64,000 nucleotides of DNA from Sinomicrobium oceani. GTDB lineage: Bacteria; Bacteroidota; Bacteroidia; Flavobacteriales; Flavobacteriaceae. The stretch spans positions 62,001 to 126,000 of the forward strand of contig NZ_FPJE01000015.1 in the NCBI RefSeq assembly GCF_900119185.1, given 5' to 3'. Below are positions 7,900 to 16,570 of this stretch, piece after piece; positions within the stretch are counted from its first letter, which is position 1; each line of letters opens with the position of its first letter. Made by a program: the position numbers and the translations under genes. Below the pieces are notes generated by a model that was not told the origin of the DNA, did no database searches, and saw only the letters and a list, made by a program, of their open reading frames with translations.

Positions 7900-8208
7900 A
7901 TGAAAATACTAAAGATCATAGGAATGGTAGTTGTAAAACTGGCCTGCGTTGGACTATACGTATTTGTGGTCATGCAACTCTGGAATTGGTTGATGCCTTA
8001 TGTTTTCGGTATCACGGAACTGACCTTCTGGCAAACCCTGGGCGTACTGTTATTGTGTAAGCTCCTATTTCTGGGTAACGGCTGGAATTACCGAAGAGGC
8101 CGATACGGTCGTCCTTCCCGCCAGCGTGAACGCCGGTGGAAATCGGATTTCAGGAAAAAGTGGGAAGAAAGAATGTGTAACCCCCAAAAGCCCGAAGATG
8201 AACAATAA
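7900..8208 (+). CDS. Small ECF-associated membrane protein
   Basis: The 102-residue protein has two hydrophobic helices (about 5-30 and 42-60) joined by LMPYVFGITELTFWQTLG, then a strongly basic C-terminus with many Arg and Trp. The pattern W..L.P..FG...ITFWQ.LG...L..LLF resembles a small membrane protein family often encoded next to ECF sigma genes. It could hold the sigma factor at the membrane, but it lacks a zinc-binding anti-sigma motif, so this role is inferred. The gene overlaps the next one by 11 bases. Confidence 0.65.
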   Translation: MKILKIIGMVVVKLACVGLYVFVVMQLWNWLMPYVFGITELTFWQTLGVLLLCKLLFLGNGWNYRRGRYGRPSRQRERRWKSDFRKKWEERMCNPQKPEDEQ

Positions 8209-8431
8209 TGGCACTCCCTTCGAAGTACTGGTATTTGCTACCGGTATAACCACCACTAAAGAAGCCAATACGCTACTGGAACTATTACTGCTTCACAAGG
8301 GTGTAAAACAGGCTAATTTTGACCTCGAAGATATAGACAATATTCTCAGGGTGGTATCCTGCGGAATTACGGAGGAGGAAGTAGAACAGTTACTTTCTGT
8401 GCACCACATGCAATGCAGGGCCCTGGTTTAA
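8198..8431 (+). CDS. 77-residue protein, possible heavy-metal-associated fold
   Basis: I chose the ATG at 8198, which overlaps the preceding gene by 11 bases; an upstream in-frame ATG at 8126 lies deep within it. The 77 residues (MNNNGTPFEVLVFATGI...) have a beta-alpha-beta-beta-alpha-like pattern similar in size to HMA-type domains: an N-terminal strand, a helix (EANTLLELLLLH), VKQANFDLEDIDNILRVV and a second helix. The CxxC metal site is absent. The operon position suggests function with the sigma factor and the membrane protein. The fold is a guess from pattern and length. Confidence 0.6.
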   Translation: MNNNGTPFEVLVFATGITTTKEANTLLELLLLHKGVKQANFDLEDIDNILRVVSCGITEEEVEQLLSVHHMQCRALV

Positions 8432-8454
8432 CGTACATATATACCGAAAACAAA

Positions 8455-8496
8455 ATTCCGGATATCGGCCTGAAAAAACAGGAAAATATCCGGAAT
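8455..8496. terminator. Bidirectional terminator between convergent genes
   Basis: An 11-bp perfect stem (8455-8465 with 8486-8496) encloses a smaller nested stem (CCTG 8469-8472 with CAGG 8479-8482 around six A). It lies between the 77-residue gene (plus) and folD (minus), which end towards each other, so it can serve both transcripts. Confidence 0.6.
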
Positions 8497-8515
8497 CGGT
8501 AGTATATATACGAAT

Positions 8516-9409
8516 TTATTTTTCTTCCTTACGTATAATATGTCTTTCTCTGGCCAGGAGGGTATTTTTCAGCAACATGGCTATAGTCATTGGTCCCACA
8601 CCACCCGGAACAGGAGTTATATAGCTTACTTTTTTGCTTACATTTTCAAAATCCACATCTCCGACGATACGATATCCCCTCGTTGCGGTCTCATCAGGGA
8701 CACGGGTAATTCCCACATCGATAATCACGGCATCATCCTTAACCATTTCTGCCTTCAGGTAATTGGGCTGCCCAAGTGCAGTGATAATAATATCGGCCTG
8801 TGATGTAATCTGCGTAATGTTTCTGGTATGACTATGTGTAAGGGTTACGGTAGAGTTCCCCGGAAACCCTTTTCTTCCCATCAGGATACTCATAGGTCTT
8901 CCCACGATATGGCTTCTTCCGATCACTACGGTATGTTTCCCCTTGGTCTCTACATTATAACGCTCGAGCAATTCCAGTATCCCGAAAGGAGTAGCAGGAA
9001 TAAATGTAGTCATGTCCAGAGCCATCTTACCGAAATTTACGGGGTGAAAACCATCGACATCCTTGTCCGGATCTATAGCCATCAGTACTTTCTGAGTATC
9101 AATCTGCTTGGGCAGAGGCAACTGCACGATAAAACCGTCTATGTCATCATCTTCATTGAGTTCCTTTATCTTTTTGAGAAGCTCCACCTCGCTGATCGTA
9201 CTGGGCAATTTAACGAGTGTCGATTCGAACCCGATCCTTTCGCATGCCTTCACCTTACTTCCCACATACGTCAGGCTGGCCCCGTCATTTCCGACCAGCA
9301 CAGCTGCCAGATGTGGTACCTTCTCTCCTTTTTTCTTCATTTCGGCTACTTCCGCAGCGATCTCATCTTTAATTTGATTGGAAATTTTCTTCCCGTCGAG
9401 TAATTCCAT
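8516..9409 (-). CDS. folD: Methylenetetrahydrofolate dehydrogenase/cyclohydrolase
   Basis: This 297-residue enzyme interconverts 5,10-methylene-, methenyl- and 10-formyl-tetrahydrofolate in the cytosol, feeding purine and formyl-methionine synthesis. Family motifs are clear: YVGSKVKACERIGF near residue 48 with the catalytic Lys, GFIVQLPLP around 92-100, DPDKDVDGFHP, the nucleotide-binding GRSHIVGRPMSILM and the C-terminal PVPGGVGPMTIAML. Length is normal. It is transcribed after ffh on the minus strand with a 96-base gap that holds a hairpin. Confidence 0.97.
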   Translation of the reverse strand: MELLDGKKISNQIKDEIAAEVAEMKKKGEKVPHLAAVLVGNDGASLTYVGSKVKACERIGFESTLVKLPSTISEVELLKKIKELNEDDDIDGFIVQLPLPKQIDTQKVLMAIDPDKDVDGFHPVNFGKMALDMTTFIPATPFGILELLERYNVETKGKHTVVIGRSHIVGRPMSILMGRKGFPGNSTVTLTHSHTRNITQITSQADIIITALGQPNYLKAEMVKDDAVIIDVGITRVPDETATRGYRIVGDVDFENVSKKVSYITPVPGGVGPMTIAMLLKNTLLARERHIIRKEEK

Positions 9410-9441
9410 ATTACGGTTTGTGGTTTATTGTTTTTGACACC

Positions 9442-9471
9442 GGGGATATCCCCTTCGCTTCGGGTATCCCC
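9442..9471 (-). other. Hairpin in the ffh-folD gap
   Basis: GGGGATA at 9442-9448 pairs with TATCCCC at 9465-9471, with further GC-rich pairing possible inside. There is no T-run on the minus strand after it, so it is not a clean ffh terminator; it may act as a leader hairpin for folD or limit read-through. A CAAACATA at 9492-9499 (TATGTTTG on the minus strand) is a possible -7 element for folD, without a matching -33. Confidence 0.35.
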
Positions 9472-9505
9472 AAAGGAGAATTATCATTTTTCAAACATAA
9501 ATTCC

Positions 9506-10843
9506 TTATCGCATTCCCTTCATTCCTCCCATCATCTGCATCATTTTCCTTCCGCTGCCGCCCTGCATCATCTTCATCATTTTGCTCATCTGGTTAAACT
9601 GCTTAAGTAACTGATTGATCTCCTGTACCGAGGTTCCGGAACCTTTTGCGATCCTCTTTTTGCGGGAAGCGTTTAATACGGAGGGCGTAGAACGTTCTTC
9701 CGGGGTCATGGAGTGAATAATGGCTTCGATGTGTTTAAAGGCATCATCATCGATATCCACATCTTTAAGGGCTTTTCCGGCACCGGGGATCATTCCGAGG
9801 AGATCCTTCATGCTCCCCATTTTTTTGATCTGTTGTATCTGGGATAGAAAATCATCAAAACCAAACTGATTTTTTGCGATCTTCTTCTGTAATTTCCGGG
9901 CTTCTTCTTCGTCGTATTGTTCCTGAGCACGTTCTACAAGAGATACCACATCCCCCATTCCAAGGATACGATCAGCCATACGCGAAGGGTGAAATACGTC
10001 TATGGCATCCATTTTCTCGCCGGTACCGATAAACTTGATCGGCTTGTTCACTACGGACTTAATAGAAATCGCGGCACCACCACGGGTATCTCCGTCGAGT
10101 TTGGTAAGTACCACCCCGTCGAAATCGAGTCTGTCATTAAATGCTTTGGCTGTATTTACCGCATCCTGTCCGGTCATCGCATCCACTACAAACAGGGTTT
10201 CTTCCGGCTTGATGGCTTTATGGATCTCGGATATTTCGTTCATCATTTCCTCGTCCACAGCGAGACGACCTGCCGTATCGACGATAACCACATGATGACC
10301 GTTAGCTTTGGCATGTGCTATACCTGCCTGTGCAATAGCCACAGGATTGGTATTTCCACGATCCGAAAATACTTCTACCCCGATCTGCTCTCCTACGACA
10401 TGCAACTGGTCTACAGCAGCGGGGCGATAGACGTCACAGGCTACCAGGAGCGGTTTTTTAGTCTTTTTATTTTTAAGAAAATTAGCCAGTTTTCCGGAAA
10501 AGGTAGTCTTACCGGACCCCTGAAGTCCGGACATCAGAATGACGGAAGGATTACCGGAAAGGTTAACACCTTCGGCATCTCCCCCCATGAGCTCCGTAAG
10601 CTCGTCTTTCACGAGTTTTACCATCAGCTGCCCGGGTTGTAACGTAGTCAGTACGTTTTGTCCGAGGGCCTTTTCCTTGACATTATTGGTAAAATCTTTA
10701 GCTATCTTGAAATTTACGTCGGCATCGAGCAGTGCTCTCCGTACCTCTTTCAGGGTCTCCGCTACATTGATCTCCGTAATCTGCCCGTGTCCTTTAAGGA
10801 CGTGAAGGGCTTTATCCAGCTTTTCACTTAAATTATCAAACAT
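9506..10843 (-). CDS. ffh: Signal recognition particle GTPase Ffh
   Basis: This 445-residue protein binds signal sequences of nascent membrane and exported proteins and delivers ribosomes to FtsY/SecYEG. It has the N domain, then the G domain with GLQGSGKTT, DVYRPAAVDQL, DTAGRL and TKLDGDTRGG, and a C-terminal M domain rich in Met (FNQMSKMMKMMQ, KMMQMMGGMKGMR). Length is typical. No 4.5S RNA gene was recognised nearby. Confidence 0.97.
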   Translation of the reverse strand: MFDNLSEKLDKALHVLKGHGQITEINVAETLKEVRRALLDADVNFKIAKDFTNNVKEKALGQNVLTTLQPGQLMVKLVKDELTELMGGDAEGVNLSGNPSVILMSGLQGSGKTTFSGKLANFLKNKKTKKPLLVACDVYRPAAVDQLHVVGEQIGVEVFSDRGNTNPVAIAQAGIAHAKANGHHVVIVDTAGRLAVDEEMMNEISEIHKAIKPEETLFVVDAMTGQDAVNTAKAFNDRLDFDGVVLTKLDGDTRGGAAISIKSVVNKPIKFIGTGEKMDAIDVFHPSRMADRILGMGDVVSLVERAQEQYDEEEARKLQKKIAKNQFGFDDFLSQIQQIKKMGSMKDLLGMIPGAGKALKDVDIDDDAFKHIEAIIHSMTPEERSTPSVLNASRKKRIAKGSGTSVQEINQLLKQFNQMSKMMKMMQGGSGRKMMQMMGGMKGMR

Positions 10844-10894
10844 AATTACCTGCTTCTTTTTTTACAAGAGTGCCGTTTCTTTTCGCGGCAGGTG

Positions 10895-10902
10895 CAAATT
10901 TA
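10895..10902 (-). promoter_or_regulatory. Putative -7 box for ffh
   Basis: CAAATTTA on the plus strand reads TAAATTTG on the minus strand, a match to TAnnTTTG, 51 bases before the ffh start. No TTTG -33 element is present at the usual distance. Confidence 0.4.
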
Positions 10903-11255
10903 AGAATTTGAACCGAAGACAGACAGGCTGAAGCGCTAATTTTAAACATTTTCCATCTGCGACATCGGAAGAATCCGGAAAGATCAGGGTTTCTTTAACA
11001 GAAACTTTTGTTTTCGAATTTCCGGCTATATATTTTTTCACAAAAAACAACAGAAGGGCAAGGCGTATTACCACAATATCATTCCACGACCTGATCAGTA
11101 AAAAACCGTTCCGCAGAATATCCGCCCCAAAGAAGGTGTAATACTATATTGTACAGAAGAAAGCATTAAACAGCATTACCGGATACCTTAATAACGGGAG
11201 AAACAGCAAATTACCGGTTTACCCCCAAGATATTCATAGATCTTTATAAAAAGAG

Positions 11256-11277
11256 AAAGAGGCCTTGCGGCCTCTTT
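11256..11277 (-). terminator. Intrinsic terminator downstream of the repeat lipoprotein
   Basis: A 9-bp stem (AAAGAGGCC 11256-11264 with GGCCTCTTT 11269-11277) has a 4-base loop and T-rich flanks on both sides. It lies downstream of the minus-strand lipoprotein gene that ends at 11453. The rest of the 10844-11452 gap holds only the ffh -7 element and short unsupported open frames; I see no RNA gene there. Confidence 0.55.
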
Positions 11278-11452
11278 TCTGGCTGTCAGGCACCCCTACC
11301 CAACAGCTCAATCCAAACAACCTAAATTTGACAGTTGATCATTTTAAGTATAAAAAATAGACAGATTGTTAACCAAAACATCAACTGTATCTTATATCTT
11401 TTCCGTGTTCGTCTTTATATTTTTCTTTATTATTTCCCTTTTCGGTACAAAT

Positions 11453-12121
11453 TCAGCTACCGAGACTGCAAATAGCTCTCCCGTTCTTGACGGCAGCAAT
11501 CAATTCGCTGTTTGTACTCACTTCTATTTCTTCACCCGTCGCATACATAACGATTACGGGATAGTGAATGCTGGTCCGCAGGTTTCCTATCTGGTTTATA
11601 AATTCATAAAAGTCCTGATCGGCATTTATCGTCACGCTTCCGTTGGATTGATTATTAGCATTGTACGTAAACATCTCCACGGGATAACGAAACTGCACAC
11701 AGTTTATCCGGCTATCCGGACTATCGGTACACATGGCCTTAAGCATGTCGAACTCTTCAGCTGAACGCACAGTATTCTCAGTATACTCCCGGGATACGAC
11801 CGTAAAGGGAACCTGTAATGTCAACGGTGTTTCCAGATTCTCTGCAATACGACGGACAAAATCCTTATCCGCTTCGTTATTAATCATCCTTACCGCCCCG
11901 TTAAGGGTAATTGCTACGGGTAATTTTACGGTTCCGCAACTGTACATGTCAAGAAAATCATCTGATGTACCGTCATTCGCCGTTGCACGCTGAATCCACA
12001 ATGCCATTTCCGAACCGGAGGTTATCACCAGATCCGGATCTTCACCGACTATTTCATTTATTTCGTTCTGACAGGAAAATAATAAAATGAACGTTATCCA
12101 TACCACCGGGAACTTCTTCAT
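11453..12121 (-). CDS. Lipoprotein with an internal duplicated module
   Basis: I chose the internal start (MKKFPVVWITFILLFSCQN), which gives 222 residues and a lipobox with Cys17; an upstream start at 12190 would add 23 residues before the signal peptide. The mature part resembles a flavobacterial lipoprotein family with a repeated pattern: a Cys, LPVAITLNG, a DKDF helix, PFTVVSREYTENTV, then an EEF helix and a Cys. The pattern recurs as C..FRYPVEMFTYN, a QDFYEF helix, YPVIVMYATGEEIEV and a SEL helix with a final Cys. Function is unknown; surface anchoring is likely. It is divergent from the ECF/FecR operon at 12438. Confidence 0.65.
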   Translation of the reverse strand: MKKFPVVWITFILLFSCQNEINEIVGEDPDLVITSGSEMALWIQRATANDGTSDDFLDMYSCGTVKLPVAITLNGAVRMINNEADKDFVRRIAENLETPLTLQVPFTVVSREYTENTVRSAEEFDMLKAMCTDSPDSRINCVQFRYPVEMFTYNANNQSNGSVTINADQDFYEFINQIGNLRTSIHYPVIVMYATGEEIEVSTNSELIAAVKNGRAICSLGS

Positions 12122-12382
12122 ATTCTCACCCGCTTTTCCCGCGTACTTCAACATTAAAACAGTTGTATCACCAAATACCCTACCCCTCATTTGTATTTTT
12201 TTATTTTTTTCTAAAAAAAATCATATTTACCGATACCGAAAGAAAATCTTTTTAAGGCTATCACCTTCGTTCACTGCAAGGTAAACAGAACACCTCCTTC
12301 CGGCAAGAGTATCACAAAGGAATAAAATAAATATTTCTTTATGCGCATAACGTGATTTTTTCCGGTCTTAATTTCTGTCTCG

Positions 12383-12414
12383 CTTTACTTCTATTCGCAA
12401 AATAGATATCTTTG
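12383..12414 (+). promoter_or_regulatory. Putative promoter of the ECF/FecR/receptor operon
   Basis: TATCTTTG at 12407-12414 matches the -7 consensus TAnnTTTG. TTTA at 12383-12386 is a near match to the -33 TTTG with 20-base spacing. The sigma gene starts 23 bases downstream. Confidence 0.55.
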
Positions 12415-12437
12415 CCGCTACACCAGATGTAAGTCCT

Positions 12438-12950
12438 ATGCTACGACAAAACGATCCGGTATGCTCGGAGAAAACATATATCTCGCTGTACAACACCTAT
12501 GCCAAAAAACTGAACAACTTTGTCTATTATAAGTGCGGAGACAGTAAAGAAGCAGAGGATATTGTTCAGGAATCATTCGTGAGGTTATGGAAAAACTGCG
12601 ATAACGTGCCCCTGGAAAAAGCCAGATCTTTTTTATTTACAGTAGCTAACAACTTGTTTTTAAACATTGTTGCACACAGAAAGGTGGTTCTTCATTATGC
12701 CCGGGAAAAACCTGTTGGCATCGATGAGGAAAGTCCACAATTTGTGCTGGAGGAAAAGGAGTATATGGACAAACTTCAAACTGCCATATCCAACCTGAGT
12801 GAAGCACAACGGACCGCTTTTCTGATGAACAGGATAGACGGCCTGAAATATACCGAAATAGCAGAGGCTCTCGGCATCTCGGTAAAGGCTGTTGAAAAAA
12901 GAATACACAAAGCCCTGGTTAGTCTGAGAAAAGAAATAGAAGGCTTTTAG
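12438..12950 (+). CDS. ECF sigma factor (FecI-like)
   Basis: The 170-residue protein has region 2 (YNTYAKKLNNFVYYKCG, EAEDIVQESFVRLWKN, ARSFLFTVANNLFLN) and region 4 (LSEAQRTAFLMNRIDGLKY, TEIAEALGISVKAVEKRIHKAL), as in the Bacteroidota sigma-70 family 1 that pairs with FecR. The FecR gene follows 89 bases downstream, and a TonB receptor overlaps FecR. The trio has the layout of cell-surface signalling, where ligand at the outer membrane leads to release of the sigma factor. The likely target is the receptor gene itself. Confidence 0.9.
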   Translation: MLRQNDPVCSEKTYISLYNTYAKKLNNFVYYKCGDSKEAEDIVQESFVRLWKNCDNVPLEKARSFLFTVANNLFLNIVAHRKVVLHYAREKPVGIDEESPQFVLEEKEYMDKLQTAISNLSEAQRTAFLMNRIDGLKYTEIAEALGISVKAVEKRIHKALVSLRKEIEGF

Positions 12951-13039
12951 CCCGATCAACGAGCTGTTATACATACAAATAAAACACCATAGAGGTAGGG
13001 TTTTACCTCTGTAAACTGTTTTATAACTAAATTACGGAA

Positions 13040-13957
13040 ATGAATAACGATACCCTGTTAGCAAAATGGCTTAATGGTGATATCTCCGAAGAAGAACTCA
13101 AAGCCCTGAAAGCATCGGGAGAACTGGAGTCTTACGAGAAGATTATCACATATACCGCCATGTTAAAAGCCCCGGCTTTTGACAAGGAGGCCGTTTTGCA
13201 CGAAATACAACAGGTGAGAAAAGAACAGGAGTCGTCCCGTGTCCGGAAAATCCGTACCCGGATACCTTATGCCCGGGTCGCTGCCGTATTGTGTATCGCA
13301 CTCGTTTCCTATGTTTTTCTTTCCGGAAGAGATACCGTTATTTCCACTTCCAATGCCCAAACAACAGATCTGGTCCTTCCAGACGATTCACACGTTACTC
13401 TGAATGCAGGCTCCGAACTGATATATAACAAAAAACAGTGGGCACGTAAAAGAGAAGTTCATTTGAAGGGCGAAGGTTTTTTCCGAGTCAGTGAAGGAGC
13501 TTCTTTTGAAGTCAAAACCGATCAGGGAGTGATTTCCGTATTGGGAACTGCTTTTAATGTCAATGACAGGAACGATTATTTCGAGGTGAGTTGTTACCGG
13601 GGTGCTGTCAGGGTTATACACGGTAAAGACAGCCTCATACTCCAACCTGGTGAAAGTTTCCGGGCAATACAAGGGATAAAAACCAAAAAAAACAATACTG
13701 CCGGGGAAGTGCCTACATGGATGCGCGATGAAACGTCCTTCCGCAGTGTGCCGTATTCCGTAGTTTTAAAAGAGTTCGAGAGGCAATACAACGTTGACAT
13801 CACCGCCCCCGAAGCTACCGATCTTTACTTTACCGGAAGTTTTAGCAATAAGGATATAGAAACCGCCTTAAAAAGTATTACCTTGCCATTCCGTCTAAAG
13901 TACAGATTCACGGATGGCAAAAAGGAAAAGGTTACGATATACACCGATAAACACTAA
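13040..13957 (+). CDS. FecR-family anti-sigma factor
   Basis: The 305-residue protein has a short cytoplasmic part (1-75; LLAKWLNGDISEEELKAL), one membrane helix at about 77-94 (YARVAAVLCIALVSYVFL), and a periplasmic FecR domain (about 105-200; LPDDSHVTLNAGSELIYNK, then GEGFFRVSEG and VLGTAFNVN). A C-terminal DUF4974 domain (about 230-305; VPYSVVLKEFERQYNVDI) completes it. It should hold the upstream ECF sigma factor inactive until the receptor signals. Its last 44 bases overlap the predicted receptor start, or end 4 bases before an alternative GTG start. Confidence 0.9.
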   Translation: MNNDTLLAKWLNGDISEEELKALKASGELESYEKIITYTAMLKAPAFDKEAVLHEIQQVRKEQESSRVRKIRTRIPYARVAAVLCIALVSYVFLSGRDTVISTSNAQTTDLVLPDDSHVTLNAGSELIYNKKQWARKREVHLKGEGFFRVSEGASFEVKTDQGVISVLGTAFNVNDRNDYFEVSCYRGAVRVIHGKDSLILQPGESFRAIQGIKTKKNNTAGEVPTWMRDETSFRSVPYSVVLKEFERQYNVDITAPEATDLYFTGSFSNKDIETALKSITLPFRLKYRFTDGKKEKVTIYTDKH

Positions 13958-16481
13958 ACTGGTGAGGGTCTTGCTACCCTTATGTTTTGTCTGTATCCCC
14001 CGCATCATTTCCGCACAACATCAAAAAGCGCTCTCCACGGTTTTACCTGTTCTTGAAAATCATTTTCAGGTCAAGTTCTCTTATGCCGATGAGGATATAG
14101 CCCCCTATATAATCGACAAACCCGATCTCAGGAAACCACTCCTGAGGATATTGGCTGAAATCGAAGAACAAACAGCTCTGAATTTCAGAAAGCTCAACCA
14201 GAGATATTATGTTATAAGTCCGGATATCAAAGGCGTATGTATATCAATAAGAGATGCCCTCAGTAAGGAACCGGTCGTAGGAGCTACCGTAGAGATCAAA
14301 GGAACAAACCGTTTTACGGTTACGGATACACTCGGCTTTTTTCGTTTTGACGAAGTACCCGAAAATACAAAACTCCTGATCAGATCCATGGGCTATAAGT
14401 CCACCGAGGTTAACGCCGTATTCCCCGAAAATCCCCCTTGCAATACCCTGCTGCTACAGCCGGAATACGAAGAACTGGAAGAGGTGGTCGTAAAGCAATA
14501 TCTCACCACGGGTCTCGACAAGAAAATGGACGGAAGCATCGAAATAAGTACCGAACGTTTCGGTATTCTTCCCGGACTGGTCGAGCCGGATATATTACAG
14601 ACCATACAGGCACTTCCCGGGGTAGAAAGTGTAAATGAGACTGTTTCAAATATCAATATACGGGGAGGGTCTCACGATCAGAACCTCATCCTCTGGGACG
14701 GTATCAAAATGTACCAATCCGGCCATTTTTTCGGATTGATCTCGGCGTTTAATCCCTATCTCACCCGGAATGTATCGGTCATAAAAAACGGGGCCAGTGC
14801 GTTTTACGGCGACGGTGTAAGTGGCACTATAGATATGCATTCCTCCGATGAAATTGACAGTAGCTTTGGCGGCGGAGCAGGGTTTAACCTTATCGCCGCA
14901 GATGCATTTGCCCGGATACCCTTAACTAAAAAACTGGCCGTACACCTTTCGGCCCGACGCTCTGTTACCGACCTGGTTTCAACCCCCACCTACAATTCCT
15001 ATTTTGACCGGGTTTTCCAGCATTCCAAAATTACCGATATCGAAAACCAGGAAGTTGCCGAAGACATCGACAGAAAAGAAAACTTTTATTTTTATGATGC
15101 CAGCATAAAAGTACTTTATAATCCGCATGAGAAACACAAAATAAGGGCTAATGCACTGTTCTTTAAAAACAGTCTGCTCTATGATGAGAGCAGTTCGTCC
15201 GCTTCGGAGTCCAAAAAAAGTACGCTGGACCAGCAAAACCTCGCTTTCGGTGCCAGCCTGGAAAGCGAATGGTCGTCCCGGCTCACTTCATACGTCAATA
15301 CGTATTACACCAAATACAACCTGGACGCAGCCAATTACACACTCTTTACCGACCAGCGGCTGCTACTCAACAATGAGGTACTCGAAACCGGTGTACGAAT
15401 GCATTTCAATTACAGGTTAACCAACACCGTTCATTTAAGGGGTGGCTACCAGTTTTATGAGGTAGGGATCAGCAATACGGACGATATCAACGTGCCCCGG
15501 TATCGTGTTAAAGAAAAAGACGTCATTCAAAATCACGCGTTTTTCTCGGAATTCACCTATCAGTCGGCCGAAAAAAAAACATACATAAGAGCGGGATTAC
15601 GCGGAAATTACATCAAAAAATTTGAGAAATATATTTACGAGCCCCGCCTGAACATCCGTCAGAAACTCAGTCGCAGACTTGCCGTAGAGCTTCAGGGCGA
15701 AATGCGCAGCCAGGTCACCAACCAGGTGATCGACCTGCAACGGGATTTTCTGGGAGTAGAGAAAAGACGCTGGATACTTTCTAATGACGATGATCTTCCG
15801 GTGACCAGGAGTAAACAGGTATCGGCAGGTATCAATTATAACAGAAGCAGTTTCTACACCGGGTTAGAAGCTTTTTACAAAACCGTAGACGGAATTACGA
15901 CATCCGGACAGGAGTTCCAGAACGAAGGTCAATATCTGCGTACTTCCGGGAACTATACCTCCAAAGGCATAGAGTTTCTCATCAATAAAAAAACACCACA
16001 TTACAGTACCTGGCTTAGCTATACCTACGCGATCAATACTTATAATTTTGATGCCCTCACCCCTTCTTCTTTTCCTAATAATCTCGACATTCGTCACGCG
16101 GTGTCCTTTGCAGGAACCTATATCCTGCATAACTGGAAAATCGCAATGGGAATCAACTGGCGGTCGGGAAGACCTTACACCACCCCACAGCAGGGCAATG
16201 AGGTTACGGAAAGACAAACCGGAAACACGATAAATTACAACAGTTCCAACAGTGACCGGCTTCCGCAGTTTTTACGTGCAGACCTGTCTTCGACCTATAA
16301 TTTTGCCCTGGGTAAAAAAGTAAATGCCGATCTCGGAATAGCCATACTCAACATCATCAATAAAAAGAATACCCTCGACATCTATTACAGACTCGAAAAC
16401 GATCAGAGTACGGATATCCAAAAAGTTGAAAACCGCTCTTTGGGTATTACGCCGAATGTGACCTTCCGGATATTTTTTTAA
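13914..16481 (+). CDS. TonB-dependent receptor with STN-like signalling domain
   Basis: The receptor is up to 855 residues. After the signal peptide (VLLPLCFVCIPRIISAQ) comes an STN-like domain (about 40-105), a carboxypeptidase-D-like regulatory domain (about 110-190; GATVEIKGTNRFTVTDTLG), the plug (about 220-340; LPGVESVNETVSNINIRGG, LILWDGIKMY) and a 22-strand-type barrel ending in Phe. The STN-like domain fits signalling through the upstream FecR. The start is uncertain: ATG at 13914 overlaps FecR by 44 bases, while GTG at 13962 would give a compact signal peptide right after the FecR stop. No SusD partner is adjacent, so it is not a standard SusC. The ligand is unknown; its convergence with a heme operon makes iron-related uptake possible. 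Confidence 0.85.
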   Translation: MAKRKRLRYTPINTKLVRVLLPLCFVCIPRIISAQHQKALSTVLPVLENHFQVKFSYADEDIAPYIIDKPDLRKPLLRILAEIEEQTALNFRKLNQRYYVISPDIKGVCISIRDALSKEPVVGATVEIKGTNRFTVTDTLGFFRFDEVPENTKLLIRSMGYKSTEVNAVFPENPPCNTLLLQPEYEELEEVVVKQYLTTGLDKKMDGSIEISTERFGILPGLVEPDILQTIQALPGVESVNETVSNINIRGGSHDQNLILWDGIKMYQSGHFFGLISAFNPYLTRNVSVIKNGASAFYGDGVSGTIDMHSSDEIDSSFGGGAGFNLIAADAFARIPLTKKLAVHLSARRSVTDLVSTPTYNSYFDRVFQHSKITDIENQEVAEDIDRKENFYFYDASIKVLYNPHEKHKIRANALFFKNSLLYDESSSSASESKKSTLDQQNLAFGASLESEWSSRLTSYVNTYYTKYNLDAANYTLFTDQRLLLNNEVLETGVRMHFNYRLTNTVHLRGGYQFYEVGISNTDDINVPRYRVKEKDVIQNHAFFSEFTYQSAEKKTYIRAGLRGNYIKKFEKYIYEPRLNIRQKLSRRLAVELQGEMRSQVTNQVIDLQRDFLGVEKRRWILSNDDDLPVTRSKQVSAGINYNRSSFYTGLEAFYKTVDGITTSGQEFQNEGQYLRTSGNYTSKGIEFLINKKTPHYSTWLSYTYAINTYNFDALTPSSFPNNLDIRHAVSFAGTYILHNWKIAMGINWRSGRPYTTPQQGNEVTERQTGNTINYNSSNSDRLPQFLRADLSSTYNFALGKKVNADLGIAILNIINKKNTLDIYYRLENDQSTDIQKVENRSLGITPNVTFRIFF

Positions 16482-16486
16482 TACAA

Positions 16487-16514
16487 AACCCCGGCAACGA
16501 CAATTACCGGGGTT
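16487..16514. terminator. Bidirectional terminator between receptor and hmuY
   Basis: An 8-bp GC-rich stem, AACCCCGG at 16487-16494 with CCGGGGTT at 16507-16514, has a 12-base loop. It begins 6 bases after the receptor stop and lies downstream of the minus-strand hmuY gene. Confidence 0.55.
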
Positions 16515-16570
16515 CATGCAACTAAAAATAAAAAACTTAAAAACTAACTAACTTCAAAATAATAATGGTT

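Noticed and set aside
10862-11074. 70-codon open frame upstream of ffh
   Set aside because: It covers the probable ffh promoter and has no recognisable features.
11078-11340. Possible small RNA such as 4.5S RNA near ffh
   Set aside because: Only a terminator hairpin was found; no SRP RNA tetraloop helix could be recognised.
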